In this document: in pieces, positions 48,099 to 56,815 of the stretch
How the letters are laid out: the number at the start of each line of letters is the position of its first letter
How positions within the stretch are numbered: position 1 is the stretch's first letter
NCBI RefSeq assembly: GCF_900178005.1
Contig: NZ_FXBS01000003.1
Location: 200,166 to 264,165, forward strand
Source of the DNA: Tuberibacillus sp. Marseille-P3662
GTDB taxonomy: Bacteria; Bacillota; Bacilli; Bacillales; Sporolactobacillaceae
Length of the DNA stretch: 64,000 bases
Direction of reading: 5' to 3'
The notes under the pieces: generated by a model
Seen by the model: the letters and a program-made list of their open reading frames with translations, nothing else
Databases searched by the model: none
Told to the model about the DNA's origin: nothing
Program-made: the position numbers and the translations under genes

Positions 48099-48164
48099 AG
48101 GCTGTTTTATAAAAGATTGTTGCTTTATATGACTAAATAGCAACAATCTATACGAAAAAAGCCT
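48099..48164. repeat. Palindromic interspersed repeat between secA and prfB
   Basis: Perfect 11-bp arms AGATTGTTGCT (48114-48124) and AGCAACAATCT (48139-48149) inside outer AGGCT/AGCCT-like arms. Bases 48102-48124 are the reverse complement of 6521-6543. In RNA it would form a long hairpin between the two coding regions. Confidence 0.7.
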
Positions 48165-48194
48165 AAATTAAATAAGGTGCTGGAGGAAATGATC

Positions 48195-49302
48195 ATGGAA
48201 CTTGCAGATATTAAAAATGAACTCGCTCAGATGCGGGATAGGCTTGAAGAATTCAGGGGGTCTCTTTGACTTAACAGATAAGCAAAATCGGATTGCTGAA
48301 CTTGAGCAGCAAATGACAGCACCGGGATTTTGGGATCAACAGGATACAGCTCAAACTGTCATCAATGAGGTTAATGCTTTAAAAGAGGTTGTCAATGATT
48401 TTCAAACCCTTGCAGAAGGCTTTGAGAACCTTAAAGTGACCTATGAATTAGTACAAGAAGAACATGATGCTGATCTAGAAGGTGAGCTTGCTGATGACCT
48501 TGTTTCCTTACGTGATGCTTTTAACAAATTTGAACGAAACATGCTTTTAAATCAACCCCATGATAAAAACAATGCCATCCTTGAACTTCATCCAGGAGCC
48601 GGGGGGACAGAATCTCAAGATTGGGCAGCTATGCTGTTACGTATGTACAAACGTTGGGCCGATGATAAAGATTATTCGGTGGAAACATTGGATTATCTTC
48701 CGGGAGATGAAGCGGGTGTCAAAAGCGTGACGCTTCATATAAAAGGCAATAATGCTTATGGCTATTTGAAGGCGGAAAAAGGGGTTCATCGTTTAGTTCG
48801 AATTTCCCCGTTTGATTCTTCTGGGCGCCGGCATACATCGTTTGTGTCTTGTGACGTCACACCCGAGATTGATGATAGTATTAATATTGACATTAAACCT
48901 GAGGAACTGAAAATTGACACTTATAGGGCAAGCGGGGCTGGTGGACAGCACGTTAATACCACTGATTCGGCCGTCCGGATGACGCACTTGCCAACGAACA
49001 CAATTGTGACGTGTCAGTCGGAACGTTCACAAATTAAAAACCGTGAAAAGGCCATGAAAATGCTGAAAGGCAAGCTCTATCAGCAAGAATTGGAAAAGCA
49101 ACAACAAGAAATTGAAAACATTCGTGGCGAACAAAAAAGTATTGAATGGGGCAGTCAAATTCGTTCATATGTCTTTCATCCTTATACCATGGTTAAAGAC
49201 CACCGGACGAGCCTCGATATCGGTAATGCTCAAGGGGTTCTTAATGGGGATTTGGATCCGTTGATCGATGCCTACTTACGGTCGCTCATGAACGAAACGT
49301 AA
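48195..49302 (+). CDS. prfB: Peptide chain release factor 2, with +1 programmed frameshift
   Basis: RF2 releases peptides at UGA and UAA. The gene starts at ATG 48195 behind GGAGG. After 24 codons the zero frame meets TGA at 48267-48269 in CTT TGA C, preceded by the internal Shine-Dalgarno AGGGGG (48255-48260). A +1 slip continues as [12 protein letters not shown] and gives about 368 residues. This is the known autoregulatory switch: low RF2 allows the slip. The codon-recognition SPF tripeptide (ISPFDSSG) and the catalytic GGQ (GAGGQH) are both intact. A start inside the downstream frame at 48202 is not biological. Confidence 0.96.
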
Positions 49303-49380
49303 AGCATCCTATTTTAAGGTTGCTTTATGTTATCATAGTTTTTGGCTATACTATGAGCATGATTCGCGTGTAAGGGGTTG

Positions 49381-50265
49381 ATGGTTATCAGTCAGTGGAT
49401 AAGGAAACAGAGCACATCGCCTGTTTTACGCCTTTTCATGGATTACATCTATGTTTTAATTGGATCAGCATTTGTCGGCATTGCTTTTAATGTTTTTTTA
49501 CTGCCAAACCGGGTAGCTTCCGGGGGCGTCAGCGGAATTAGTACAATTGTTCATTGGACGTTAGGGTGGGAAGCCTCTTATGTTCAATGGGCGCTTAATA
49601 TTCCGTTGTTTGTTTTAGGTGTGGCGCTCTTGGGGAGTACCTTTGGTTATCTTCAGTATGCTTTGAAGACATTAGTAGGCACTATCTTTCTTCCGTTTAT
49701 CGTTTACATAACTTCTGGCTGGGACGCAGCCACTCACCATGAGTTGTTGGGGGCTTTGTTCGGCGGAATTGGTGTTGGACTTGGTTTAGGGATTGTTTTT
49801 CGTGGCAATGCCTCAACAGGTGGGACGGACTTGGCGGCCCAAGTCATTCATAAATATACCGGTATTTCATTGGGGACATGTGTTGCCTGTATCGATGGCT
49901 TGATCGTTATCAGTTCAGCGGTTTACTTATCGATTGAAAGTGCTTTGTTTGCATTGATAGGTATGTATTTGACAGGAAAATTAATTGACGTTGTCCAAAT
50001 GGGATTCAATACATCAAAATTAGTTTACATTATTTCTGATCAGCAAACGACTCTAAGATCGGTCATTTTGACAGAAATTGATCGGGGCATTACTCGAATT
50101 GATGCTCATGGAGGGTTTACAGAGAATAAACGGCCCATGTTGATGTGTGCTGTGTCTCAAAGCGAAATCACAAAGTTGAAGCATACGGTGAAGGCTGTAG
50201 ATCCGACCGCTTTTATGATTGTAACGAATGCTGTGGAAATTGTCGGTGAAGGTTTTGAGGAATAA
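49381..50265 (+). CDS. yvjA: YitT-family membrane protein (YvjA-like)
   Basis: 294 residues. Five or six membrane spans occupy residues 15-200 (first span YVLIGSAFVGIAFNVFLLPN with the family motif LPNRVASGGVSGIS). A cytosolic DUF2179 domain (about 215-290) follows. Function unknown. Position after prfB matches B. subtilis yvjA. ATG at 49381 preferred over the adjacent TTG. AAGGGG lies only 3 nt upstream, so an internal start is not excluded. Confidence 0.85.
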   Translation: MVISQWIRKQSTSPVLRLFMDYIYVLIGSAFVGIAFNVFLLPNRVASGGVSGISTIVHWTLGWEASYVQWALNIPLFVLGVALLGSTFGYLQYALKTLVGTIFLPFIVYITSGWDAATHHELLGALFGGIGVGLGLGIVFRGNASTGGTDLAAQVIHKYTGISLGTCVACIDGLIVISSAVYLSIESALFALIGMYLTGKLIDVVQMGFNTSKLVYIISDQQTTLRSVILTEIDRGITRIDAHGGFTENKRPMLMCAVSQSEITKLKHTVKAVDPTAFMIVTNAVEIVGEGFEE

Positions 50266-50399
50266 AAGATTAGCGGCTGACATTTGCTGCTTTCTTGCGC
50301 CGGCAAATGATTGCAAGGGGAGGGGGATGAGTCCCCCAATGGGAACACCGCAATGTCTTGTCGAACACCAAGATTAGCAACTCCTGTGGGTTGGGTATC
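50266..50399. other. Intergenic region with GC-rich hairpin
   Basis: Contains a GGGGGA/TCCCCC hairpin near 50324-50339 and TTTGC/GCAAA pairing near 50283-50307. No gene seen. It lies between yvjA and the end of the minus-strand 50-residue gene and probably serves as their terminator, though without a clear T run. Confidence 0.3.
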
Positions 50400-50552
50400 T
50401 CAGCCATCAGACTTTGATTGTTCATCGCTATCTTGGTTAAAGGGCCGCCCGTTGGTCGACTTTTCTGACATGATAGTCATGTTGGGATTTAAAGCTGTGT
50501 CCGTTGGAATATCGGGTTGCCAAAAGTTGTGATCTTTATGTGTTTGCTTCAC
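50400..50552 (-). CDS. 50-residue hydrophilic protein, GTG start, unknown
   Basis: Starts at GTG 50552 behind a strong GGAGGTG (about 8 nt) and runs 50 codons to TGA. The product is polar, rich in Asn/Asp/Ser/Lys, with the Trp-bearing motif HNFWQPDIPTD and no membrane span or cysteine. I do not recognise it. The excellent ribosome site and placement beside a germination operon make a small spore protein conceivable. Easy to miss because of the non-ATG start and size. Confidence 0.55.
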   Translation of the reverse strand: MKQTHKDHNFWQPDIPTDTALNPNMTIMSEKSTNGRPFNQDSDEQSKSDG

Positions 50553-50773
50553 AGCAGAACACCTCCATAACATATAATATGCAAATTAAAGCAAGGTATG
50601 ACAGTTTTTTTGCTATAAAGTCGAATGATATTGGCCTAACACTTCCAAAGTCATTGACTTAAAATTAATTTATGTCGATAAAGCTTGGCTGGTTCTTGAT
50701 ATTTGGAAGACTATAGGCTCCAATATTTTTATTCTTGACGGATCGATTTTTTTTATTCAAATAGGACAACATC
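50553..50773. other. A/T-rich intergenic stretch with an inverted repeat
   Basis: No gene seen. It probably holds the promoter of the 50-residue gene (TATAAT-like bases near 50573, read on the minus strand) and ends in the AGGACAACA/TGTTGTCCT palindrome (50762-50789) at the end of the ger operon. The palindrome may act as the operon's terminator, although the following T run is poor. Confidence 0.35.
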
Positions 50774-50977
50774 TCATGAGGTGTTGTCCTTACTCTGCTT
50801 TACCTGGTTTTTCTCATTTTTTTGTTCATCTTCTTTTTCAGCAATTTTCCAAGGTGGATCGCCGAGTTGATGAAGATAGTGGTTGATTTTATAGATCGTA
50901 TATGGAACGACAAAAGAAAGAACGGTACAGATTAAAATAAGGTACGGCGGGTACTTTCCGATAAGATGGGATAGCAT
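50774..50977 (-). CDS. Small membrane protein of the ger operon (possible D subunit)
   Basis: 67 residues with one strong membrane span (about 11-32), then NHYLHQLGDPPW and a highly charged Lys/Glu/Gln tail. It begins immediately at the gerC-type stop codon (TAAATG) with GGAGG inside that gene's end, so translation is coupled. Small D subunits with two spans accompany some GerA-type receptors and modulate them. This one has only one clear span, so the assignment is by context. Confidence 0.62.
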   Translation of the reverse strand: MLSHLIGKYPPYLILICTVLSFVVPYTIYKINHYLHQLGDPPWKIAEKEDEQKNEKNQVKQSKDNTS

Positions 50978-52204
50978 TTACTTCTGTCCTCCTGCTTTGT
51001 ATTGTTCTTCAACATCGGTATGATTTTCTGTACCAATATTCCGCAAGGATACATTCACATTAATATTAAATTTAACTTTCGAGAACAACTTGTCACCATT
51101 TTCCCAATCTCCCTGTATTTTATTCCAAAGCTTCCAGTTATGAACTTTTAAATAGTCATTAACTCCGAGTATATCTGCAACAAGATCATCTTGAAGCCGT
51201 GTAATGGTATGCTTGACCTTTTTCTTAATGCTTTCACCGATCGCTTTCTCAATTTGATTAAGGACCGTTTTTGATAATAAGTTAACAGAAGTACCAATTT
51301 CATATATCGCTCCTTCTGTTCCAATAGTAAGATTCATGGTGATATCCCTTTTACTTTTGACACTGGCACTCATTTGGCTTTTGGCCCGCTCAATCTTAAA
51401 TGAGACGTGTTTGTTGTTAAAAGGGGGGCGGATGACACCGCCACTTGCTTTACCTCGAATAAACTTTAAACCGGCGACTTCTTGACCGGTCAGAAAGCCA
51501 ATAAGCTTGTTGGAAATCCCTTTAAAGACAGCTCCTCCTTCAACTTTTAAGTCAGAGCCTTGTAAAAAGATTGTCTGGATAATAAAACTTTGTTTGTTAT
51601 ATAAGTCTTCATTAATATCACTAATCCGAGAGGGTTGTAACATTTGCATGTTTTTATAGCTATTTTCTGTGATTGAATTAATAAAAAGGCCGGGAATATC
51701 AGAACTTGGCGGATTTAAATTAAGAATATCTTGAGCTGGATCCTTTGTAATCAATATCTTAATGCCCCGGCGCATTTCCGGTGACCGAATAAAGTAGTCA
51801 ATCGTATTTTCAAAGGCCATACTTTGGGCCACCTCTTGAGAAATGAGTATGACTTTTAGATGTTCATAAAAGGGTGAACGACTTGTATTAGCAGCGACGT
51901 TATGAATATTTTCCATAACGGTTTCACCGCTACTCACCATGTTTTCAAACGGTTTGGTCTTTGACCCGCTGCCACTGCTTCCGCTAGCCCCTGTAGACAC
52001 GCCACCGGGAACCACAATTTGCTGGATTAATTTAAATTGTTCATCAGGTGGAACATTTTCAACTGGATCTAATCCAACTCCGGTAACAAAGCCCCGATCC
52101 TCAATCTCAACACGATCCCAACAACCGCTTAAAAAAAGAATTGGGACAATCATTAATGCAATACCTATACGTTTAAGATTTTTCATGACGGGTTGTCTTT
52201 CCAC
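50978..52204 (-). CDS. Spore germination lipoprotein, Ger(x)C family
   Basis: 408 residues. Lipobox LSGCWDR near residue 28, then the GerAC fold with DRGFVTGVGLDP and the C-terminal domain ending in an acidic tail. It is the C subunit of a GerA-type germinant receptor on the outer side of the spore inner membrane. GTG at 52204 is preferred because AAGGGGGG lies 6 nt upstream. The ATG six codons later has no ribosome site. It overlaps the B-subunit gene by about 30 nt. Confidence 0.92.
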   Translation of the reverse strand: MERQPVMKNLKRIGIALMIVPILFLSGCWDRVEIEDRGFVTGVGLDPVENVPPDEQFKLIQQIVVPGGVSTGASGSSGSGSKTKPFENMVSSGETVMENIHNVAANTSRSPFYEHLKVILISQEVAQSMAFENTIDYFIRSPEMRRGIKILITKDPAQDILNLNPPSSDIPGLFINSITENSYKNMQMLQPSRISDINEDLYNKQSFIIQTIFLQGSDLKVEGGAVFKGISNKLIGFLTGQEVAGLKFIRGKASGGVIRPPFNNKHVSFKIERAKSQMSASVKSKRDITMNLTIGTEGAIYEIGTSVNLLSKTVLNQIEKAIGESIKKKVKHTITRLQDDLVADILGVNDYLKVHNWKLWNKIQGDWENGDKLFSKVKFNINVNVSLRNIGTENHTDVEEQYKAGGQK

Positions 52205-53294
52205 TTTTAACCCCCCTTACCTTGGCAATTAAGAGTAAGAGTAACGGGATTACTGTGCCACAGCTGAAACTTAAAATGGACGTGTATACGCCTAAAGTTT
52301 CAATTTCCGGGAATGTTTGCGGAGCCATGGCCACCAAATAGATCATAGGAGCTAGAACCAGAATCCAACTAAATTTTTTAATATTAAAGATTGACTTCAT
52401 CGCAATCGTGGCAACGTCAAAGGCCATAGTTGCTGTTGTGTAAATCGCCATAATCCAAACTGTAAAAAATAAAGAATCAAATCGTTCAAAGAAACTAACA
52501 GGCGCATCAATTTCTTTAGCTATTTCAATGGTAGGATAGAGAATTTCCTTAACAGTTGTTGAAAATACACCCACACAGAAAAAATATGTTGCTAAATTCA
52601 ACAGCAGTGGTAAAAGAATACCAAGAGATGCTGATTTAGGTGCCTTATCAGGTCGGTTAATAAATGCGATGTAAAATAAAATGACCTCGAAACCTGCTAT
52701 GGCCGTAAAGGCATTCAACGATCCCCTGATCATGTCCCTTGGGGGTGTCACAAACATTGGCCGTAGGTTTTTAATTTCAATATAGTTGATATTAAGTAGC
52801 TGAATGATAATAATCATAACAAGGATAATGGGTATAAACATCATATTTAAACGGAGGAGAGCAACAGACGAACCGGCGACAGCATAGATGACGACGAGTA
52901 AAAATATGAGCGCAATAACCTCCATGGGTGTTTTATCAAATATATATAATTTGGCGACATTGGAAATCACTCGAATTTCATAGCCACATATGAAAATAAA
53001 ATTAATCGTCATGTAAACTGTTAATATTATTGCAATTGGCTTCGTAACAATACGTGAACTGTAAGTATAGAAACTTTCACCTGGAAAACGGGTCGCCAGT
53101 TTTGCAATTAAAAACACGATACAAAAAGCGAAAAGGCCACTAATAATAATAGAAATCATGCCATCTCCGTTTTCCGTGGATGAGGAGACTAAACGCGGCA
53201 TGTTTAAGATACCTACGCCAATGGCCATAGACGCGACAGCATAAAAGAGTTCTTTATTACTAATTTCTTGATCACCGTATTCAAATGAACGCAT
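52173..53294 (-). CDS. Spore germination permease-like protein, GerAB family
   Basis: 373 residues with about ten membrane spans. APC-type transporter fold, with the typical start SNKELFYAVASMAIGVGILNM (residues 12-32 in part). B subunits bind the germinant, usually an amino acid, and form part of the channel. The start overlaps the A-subunit stop (TAATG). The specificity cannot be read from sequence. Confidence 0.93.
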   Translation of the reverse strand: MRSFEYGDQEISNKELFYAVASMAIGVGILNMPRLVSSSTENGDGMISIIISGLFAFCIVFLIAKLATRFPGESFYTYSSRIVTKPIAIILTVYMTINFIFICGYEIRVISNVAKLYIFDKTPMEVIALIFLLVVIYAVAGSSVALLRLNMMFIPIILVMIIIIQLLNINYIEIKNLRPMFVTPPRDMIRGSLNAFTAIAGFEVILFYIAFINRPDKAPKSASLGILLPLLLNLATYFFCVGVFSTTVKEILYPTIEIAKEIDAPVSFFERFDSLFFTVWIMAIYTTATMAFDVATIAMKSIFNIKKFSWILVLAPMIYLVAMAPQTFPEIETLGVYTSILSFSCGTVIPLLLLLIAKVRGVKSGKTTRHEKS

Positions 53295-54892
53295 TAGCGG
53301 CGACCCCGCTTTCTATTAGACCGGTCTTGATCCCCAGTTTGTGTCATCTTTGGCCTTCTACTCATCATGGTTAAAGGCACGCGAACAACTAAGTCTTTAA
53401 AGTCACTATATAGTTGCGGCGCAAATGGTGTGGCATAGGGAATACCAAAACTTTTCATGTTAGTAAAATGAACATTTATCATGATATAGATAAGCACGAG
53501 GCCATATAAACCAAATATGGCCGCTGCAAACATAATTGCAAATCGAAGTAGGCGCAATGAAATCGCTAGACTGTACGATGGTAAGGAAAAAGATGAAATA
53601 GCTGTCAAAGCAACAATGATCACCATGATGGGACTGACAATGCCTGCTGTAACAGCAGCCTCTCCGATGACAAGACCACCAACGATACCAATGGTTTGAC
53701 CAATGGGTTGGGGAAGACGTAACCCCGCTTCACGGAGCAACTCCATAATTCCCTCCATGATGAGAGCCTCAATGAGTGATGGAAAGGGTACCCCTTCACG
53801 TGTAGCCGCAATCGAAAAGGCAAGTTTTGTCGGAATCATACCTGGATGATAGGCCACGAGGGCCACGTATAGCCCCGGAAGAAATACTGAAAAGAAGGCA
53901 GCTATATAGCGTAACATCCGGATGAATGACGCCAAAAGCCAACGTTCATAATAGTCTTCAGCCGAATGGAACAATTGTCCAAATGTCACTGGGACGATTA
54001 ATGCGAATGGCGAATTATCAGTAAGAATGCCAACGCGTCCTTGAACAAGTGCAGCCCTGACTCGATCAGGCCGTTCGGTATGTTGAACCTGTGGAAATGG
54101 AGATAAAAAACTATCTTCTATCCATTGCTCAATATCACCTGATGACTCTACATCATCCAAATCAATTGATTTAAGTCTCCGGACAGTTTCTTTAACAAGC
54201 GCAGGATTAACCACGCCGTCAAGATAAGTTATCGTAACATCCGCCTTGGATCGACGGCCCACCTTAATGGATTTCATCCGTAAGTTGGGATCACGGATAC
54301 TCCGACGGATCATACTAGTATTTGTTCGAATATTTTCTATAAAACCCACACGGGGACCTCGAACAACCGCTTCAGTAACTGGAGGTTCAATACTTCTTGA
54401 TTTCCATCCTTTGGTATCAACCATTATGACTTGGTCAAGACCATCAATGAAGATCGCTGTATTACCGGATAACAATGGTAAAGTGACATCATCCAAAGTT
54501 CTAACTCGATCCACCTCAGACGCTGGCAAAGCATCATATTGTAAGGCATTAATAATGGCTTCACCATCATCTTTTGATATATTATCGTCAACATACTTAT
54601 TGAATGAATGAATCGATTTAATAAGTCTTTGTGATATGTAGTCGGTTTTGACAAGACCATCTATGTAAATAATTGCGCAATCTCTGTCATATCCACCTAA
54701 AGAAGCTTTCTTTACAATAAGATCGCTGGGATTATCCATCATTGATTGAATGTTATTGATATTCTTTTGAAGATCCTTGTAAATGGTGACTTCGAATGAT
54801 GGTGTCTGCTGTTTCTTGGTATATGAATGGGCGTTCTCCATTATTTTAGGGTTACTTCGTCGAAAGAAAGATCGAAACAACACAATCACCAC
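53294..54892 (-). CDS. Spore germination protein, GerAA family
   Basis: 532 residues. There is a soluble N-terminal domain with the EIQ-type motifs (VDTKGWKSRSIEPPVTEAVVRGPR region), then four or five spans from about 320. A subunits form the oligomeric ion channel of the receptor. A basic tail (SNRKRGRR) closes the protein. The GTG at 54892 has little support. A TTG at 54880 lies at good distance from GGTGAT and may be the true start. First gene of the four-gene operon, inserted head-to-head with ftsE where B. subtilis has cccB. Confidence 0.92.
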   Translation of the reverse strand: MVIVLFRSFFRRSNPKIMENAHSYTKKQQTPSFEVTIYKDLQKNINNIQSMMDNPSDLIVKKASLGGYDRDCAIIYIDGLVKTDYISQRLIKSIHSFNKYVDDNISKDDGEAIINALQYDALPASEVDRVRTLDDVTLPLLSGNTAIFIDGLDQVIMVDTKGWKSRSIEPPVTEAVVRGPRVGFIENIRTNTSMIRRSIRDPNLRMKSIKVGRRSKADVTITYLDGVVNPALVKETVRRLKSIDLDDVESSGDIEQWIEDSFLSPFPQVQHTERPDRVRAALVQGRVGILTDNSPFALIVPVTFGQLFHSAEDYYERWLLASFIRMLRYIAAFFSVFLPGLYVALVAYHPGMIPTKLAFSIAATREGVPFPSLIEALIMEGIMELLREAGLRLPQPIGQTIGIVGGLVIGEAAVTAGIVSPIMVIIVALTAISSFSLPSYSLAISLRLLRFAIMFAAAIFGLYGLVLIYIMINVHFTNMKSFGIPYATPFAPQLYSDFKDLVVRVPLTMMSRRPKMTQTGDQDRSNRKRGRR

Positions 54893-55223
54893 TTAACTTC
54901 GAGTATATATAGTGCTCTTATATAGGATCCGCCAATCAATCAAAAATATACGAATCATTTTTGAGAAAGTCATCATTCGAATTACAAACGTTTAATGTTA
55001 TGAAATGAAAATGTAATAAAAATTTGTCTTAACTTGTCTAATAGTGGTGTTATAATGTTCATTAAGAGTTAAAGTTCTTATAATCTCCAGTTGAAATAAA
55101 AGTCTCTCACTTTCATTCTCATTTTTTCTATAAAAACAACGAAAAATATAACCGAAATTAAAATAGAAACCTCCCATATGGACAACATGAAGAAACCAAC
55201 GGTCATTAAGGTGTGATAATTTG
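54893..55223. promoter_or_regulatory. Divergent control region of the ger operon and ftsE
   Basis: 330 nt, A/T-rich, no gene. On the plus strand TTAACT, 16 nt, TATAAT near 55029-55056 may be the ftsE promoter, and a second TATAAT lies near 55078. On the minus strand I could not fix a sigma-G promoter for the ger genes. No riboswitch-like structure seen. Confidence 0.35.
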
Positions 55224-55910
55224 ATGATTCAGATGAAAGATATTTGGAAATCCTATACCAATGGTGTTATGGCAGTGAACAATATCAATGTGGATATCGC
55301 CAAAGGAGAATTTGTATATATTGTCGGGCAAAGTGGGTCAGGGAAATCGACATTAATTAAATTGATGTACCGTGAGGAAAAACCGACAAAGGGTCAAATT
55401 ATTGTTGATGGAAAAGATGTGGCCAAGCTCAAGCGCCGCCACGTTCCCAGCTTAAGACGTCAATTAGGTGTAGTATTTCAGGATTATAAATTGTTACCAA
55501 AACTAACAATCTATGAGAATGTTGCTTTTGCCTTAGAAGTTATTGAAGAGCATCCACGCAATATTCGCCGACGAGTCATGGACGTTCTTGATTTGGTCAA
55601 GCTTAAACATAAAGCGCGTTTTCTTCCGCAGGAACTTTCCGGCGGTGAACAACAAAGAATTTCGATTGCCCGATCGATTGTTAATAATCCTTCCATTGTT
55701 GTTGCTGACGAGCCGACAGGGAACCTCGATCCCGATACCGCTTGGGGGATCATGGAGGTTTTTGAACGAATTAATAATAATGGAACAACGGTTGTTATGG
55801 CCACACATAACCGGGAAATTGTAAACAATTTAAAGCGCCGTGTGATTGAAATTGAAGGCGGTATGATTGTTCGTGATGAACAACGAGGTGAATACAGCTA
55901 TGAAGCTTAG
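55224..55910 (+). CDS. ftsE: Cell-division ABC ATPase FtsE
   Basis: 228 residues. Walker A GQSGSGKST (about 37-45), signature LSGGEQQRISIARSI, Walker B VVADEPTGNLD, H-loop THNREIV. With FtsX it forms a mechanotransmitting complex that switches on wall hydrolases outside the cell. It is not a transporter. ATG 55224 is preferred over the TTG just before it, with AAGGTG upstream. Overlaps ftsX by 11 nt. Confidence 0.95.
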   Translation: MIQMKDIWKSYTNGVMAVNNINVDIAKGEFVYIVGQSGSGKSTLIKLMYREEKPTKGQIIVDGKDVAKLKRRHVPSLRRQLGVVFQDYKLLPKLTIYENVAFALEVIEEHPRNIRRRVMDVLDLVKLKHKARFLPQELSGGEQQRISIARSIVNNPSIVVADEPTGNLDPDTAWGIMEVFERINNNGTTVVMATHNREIVNNLKRRVIEIEGGMIVRDEQRGEYSYEA

Positions 55911-56787
55911 AATGCTAGGCAGACACATTAAAGAAGGTCTGAAAAATCTCGGAAGAAACGGATGGATGACCTTTGCTTCCGTTAGTGCTGTGACCGTATC
56001 GCTGCTTCTGGTTGGTCTGTTCATGATGGTCATCTTGAATTTAAATAGTATGGCCGACCAGGTGAAAGATGACGTGGAAATTCACGCTTTTATTGATGTC
56101 ACAGCGAATAGTAGTGATGAAAAGCATTTAAAAGAACAGATTAAGCAAATTGATCAAGTTCAGTCCATCCAGTATCAAACAAATCAAGAAGGATTGAATA
56201 ATCTCGCTTTGGGTGACGAAACCGAATCCTATGTTAAGTCTTTGGATAATATCGGTTTTCTACCAAACTATTATGTTGTTAAAACAGAAAATCCTGAACA
56301 AGTACCTAAAGTTGCTAAAGAAATCAAACAGTTCAATCATGTAGGTGAATTGAAATACGGCCAAGGCAAGGTTGAAAAACTATTCTCTGTAGTTGATATT
56401 GCTAAGAGTGTTGGTCTAGTCCTAGTTGTAGGCTTGTTATTTACATCCATATTTTTGATTACGAATACGATCAAACTTACAATTGTTGCTCGCCGAACAG
56501 AAATAGAAATTATGAAACTAGTGGGTGCAACGAATGCGTTTGTTCGATGGCCGTTTTTCATGGAAGGGCTTTTCTTGGGGATTCTTGGTGCTGTATTACC
56601 GGTCGCGGCTGTCGCTGTCGGTTATCAATATATTTACCAGCATTTTAATGACCGGATGATGTCCATGTTTGAAATGATCCCTTACCAGGATTTGGTTATA
56701 ATGCTAGGTAGTATTTTATTGGTACTCGGTGCCTTGATTGGCGTTCTTGGCAGTATGCAGTCGGTTCGTAAGTTTTTAAGTGTGTAA
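55900..56787 (+). CDS. ftsX: Cell-division membrane protein FtsX
   Basis: 295 residues with four spans. Cytosolic start MLGRHIKEGLKNLGRNGWMT, span near 25-48, extracellular domain (about 50-165) and three C-terminal spans with the KLVGATNAFVRWPF motif. It relays FtsE ATP hydrolysis to an extracellular hydrolase. ATG 55900 has GAGGTGA upstream and matches B. subtilis FtsX length (296). The frame upstream of it is the end of ftsE read out of phase. Confidence 0.95.
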   Translation: MKLRMLGRHIKEGLKNLGRNGWMTFASVSAVTVSLLLVGLFMMVILNLNSMADQVKDDVEIHAFIDVTANSSDEKHLKEQIKQIDQVQSIQYQTNQEGLNNLALGDETESYVKSLDNIGFLPNYYVVKTENPEQVPKVAKEIKQFNHVGELKYGQGKVEKLFSVVDIAKSVGLVLVVGLLFTSIFLITNTIKLTIVARRTEIEIMKLVGATNAFVRWPFFMEGLFLGILGAVLPVAAVAVGYQYIYQHFNDRMMSMFEMIPYQDLVIMLGSILLVLGALIGVLGSMQSVRKFLSV

Positions 56788-56815
56788 AAGGCAATGGAAG
56801 AATAGGGGGAGGAAG

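Noticed and set aside
50311-50532. 73-codon plus-strand frame
   Set aside because: Antisense to the 50-residue GTG-start gene and lacks a usable ribosome site.
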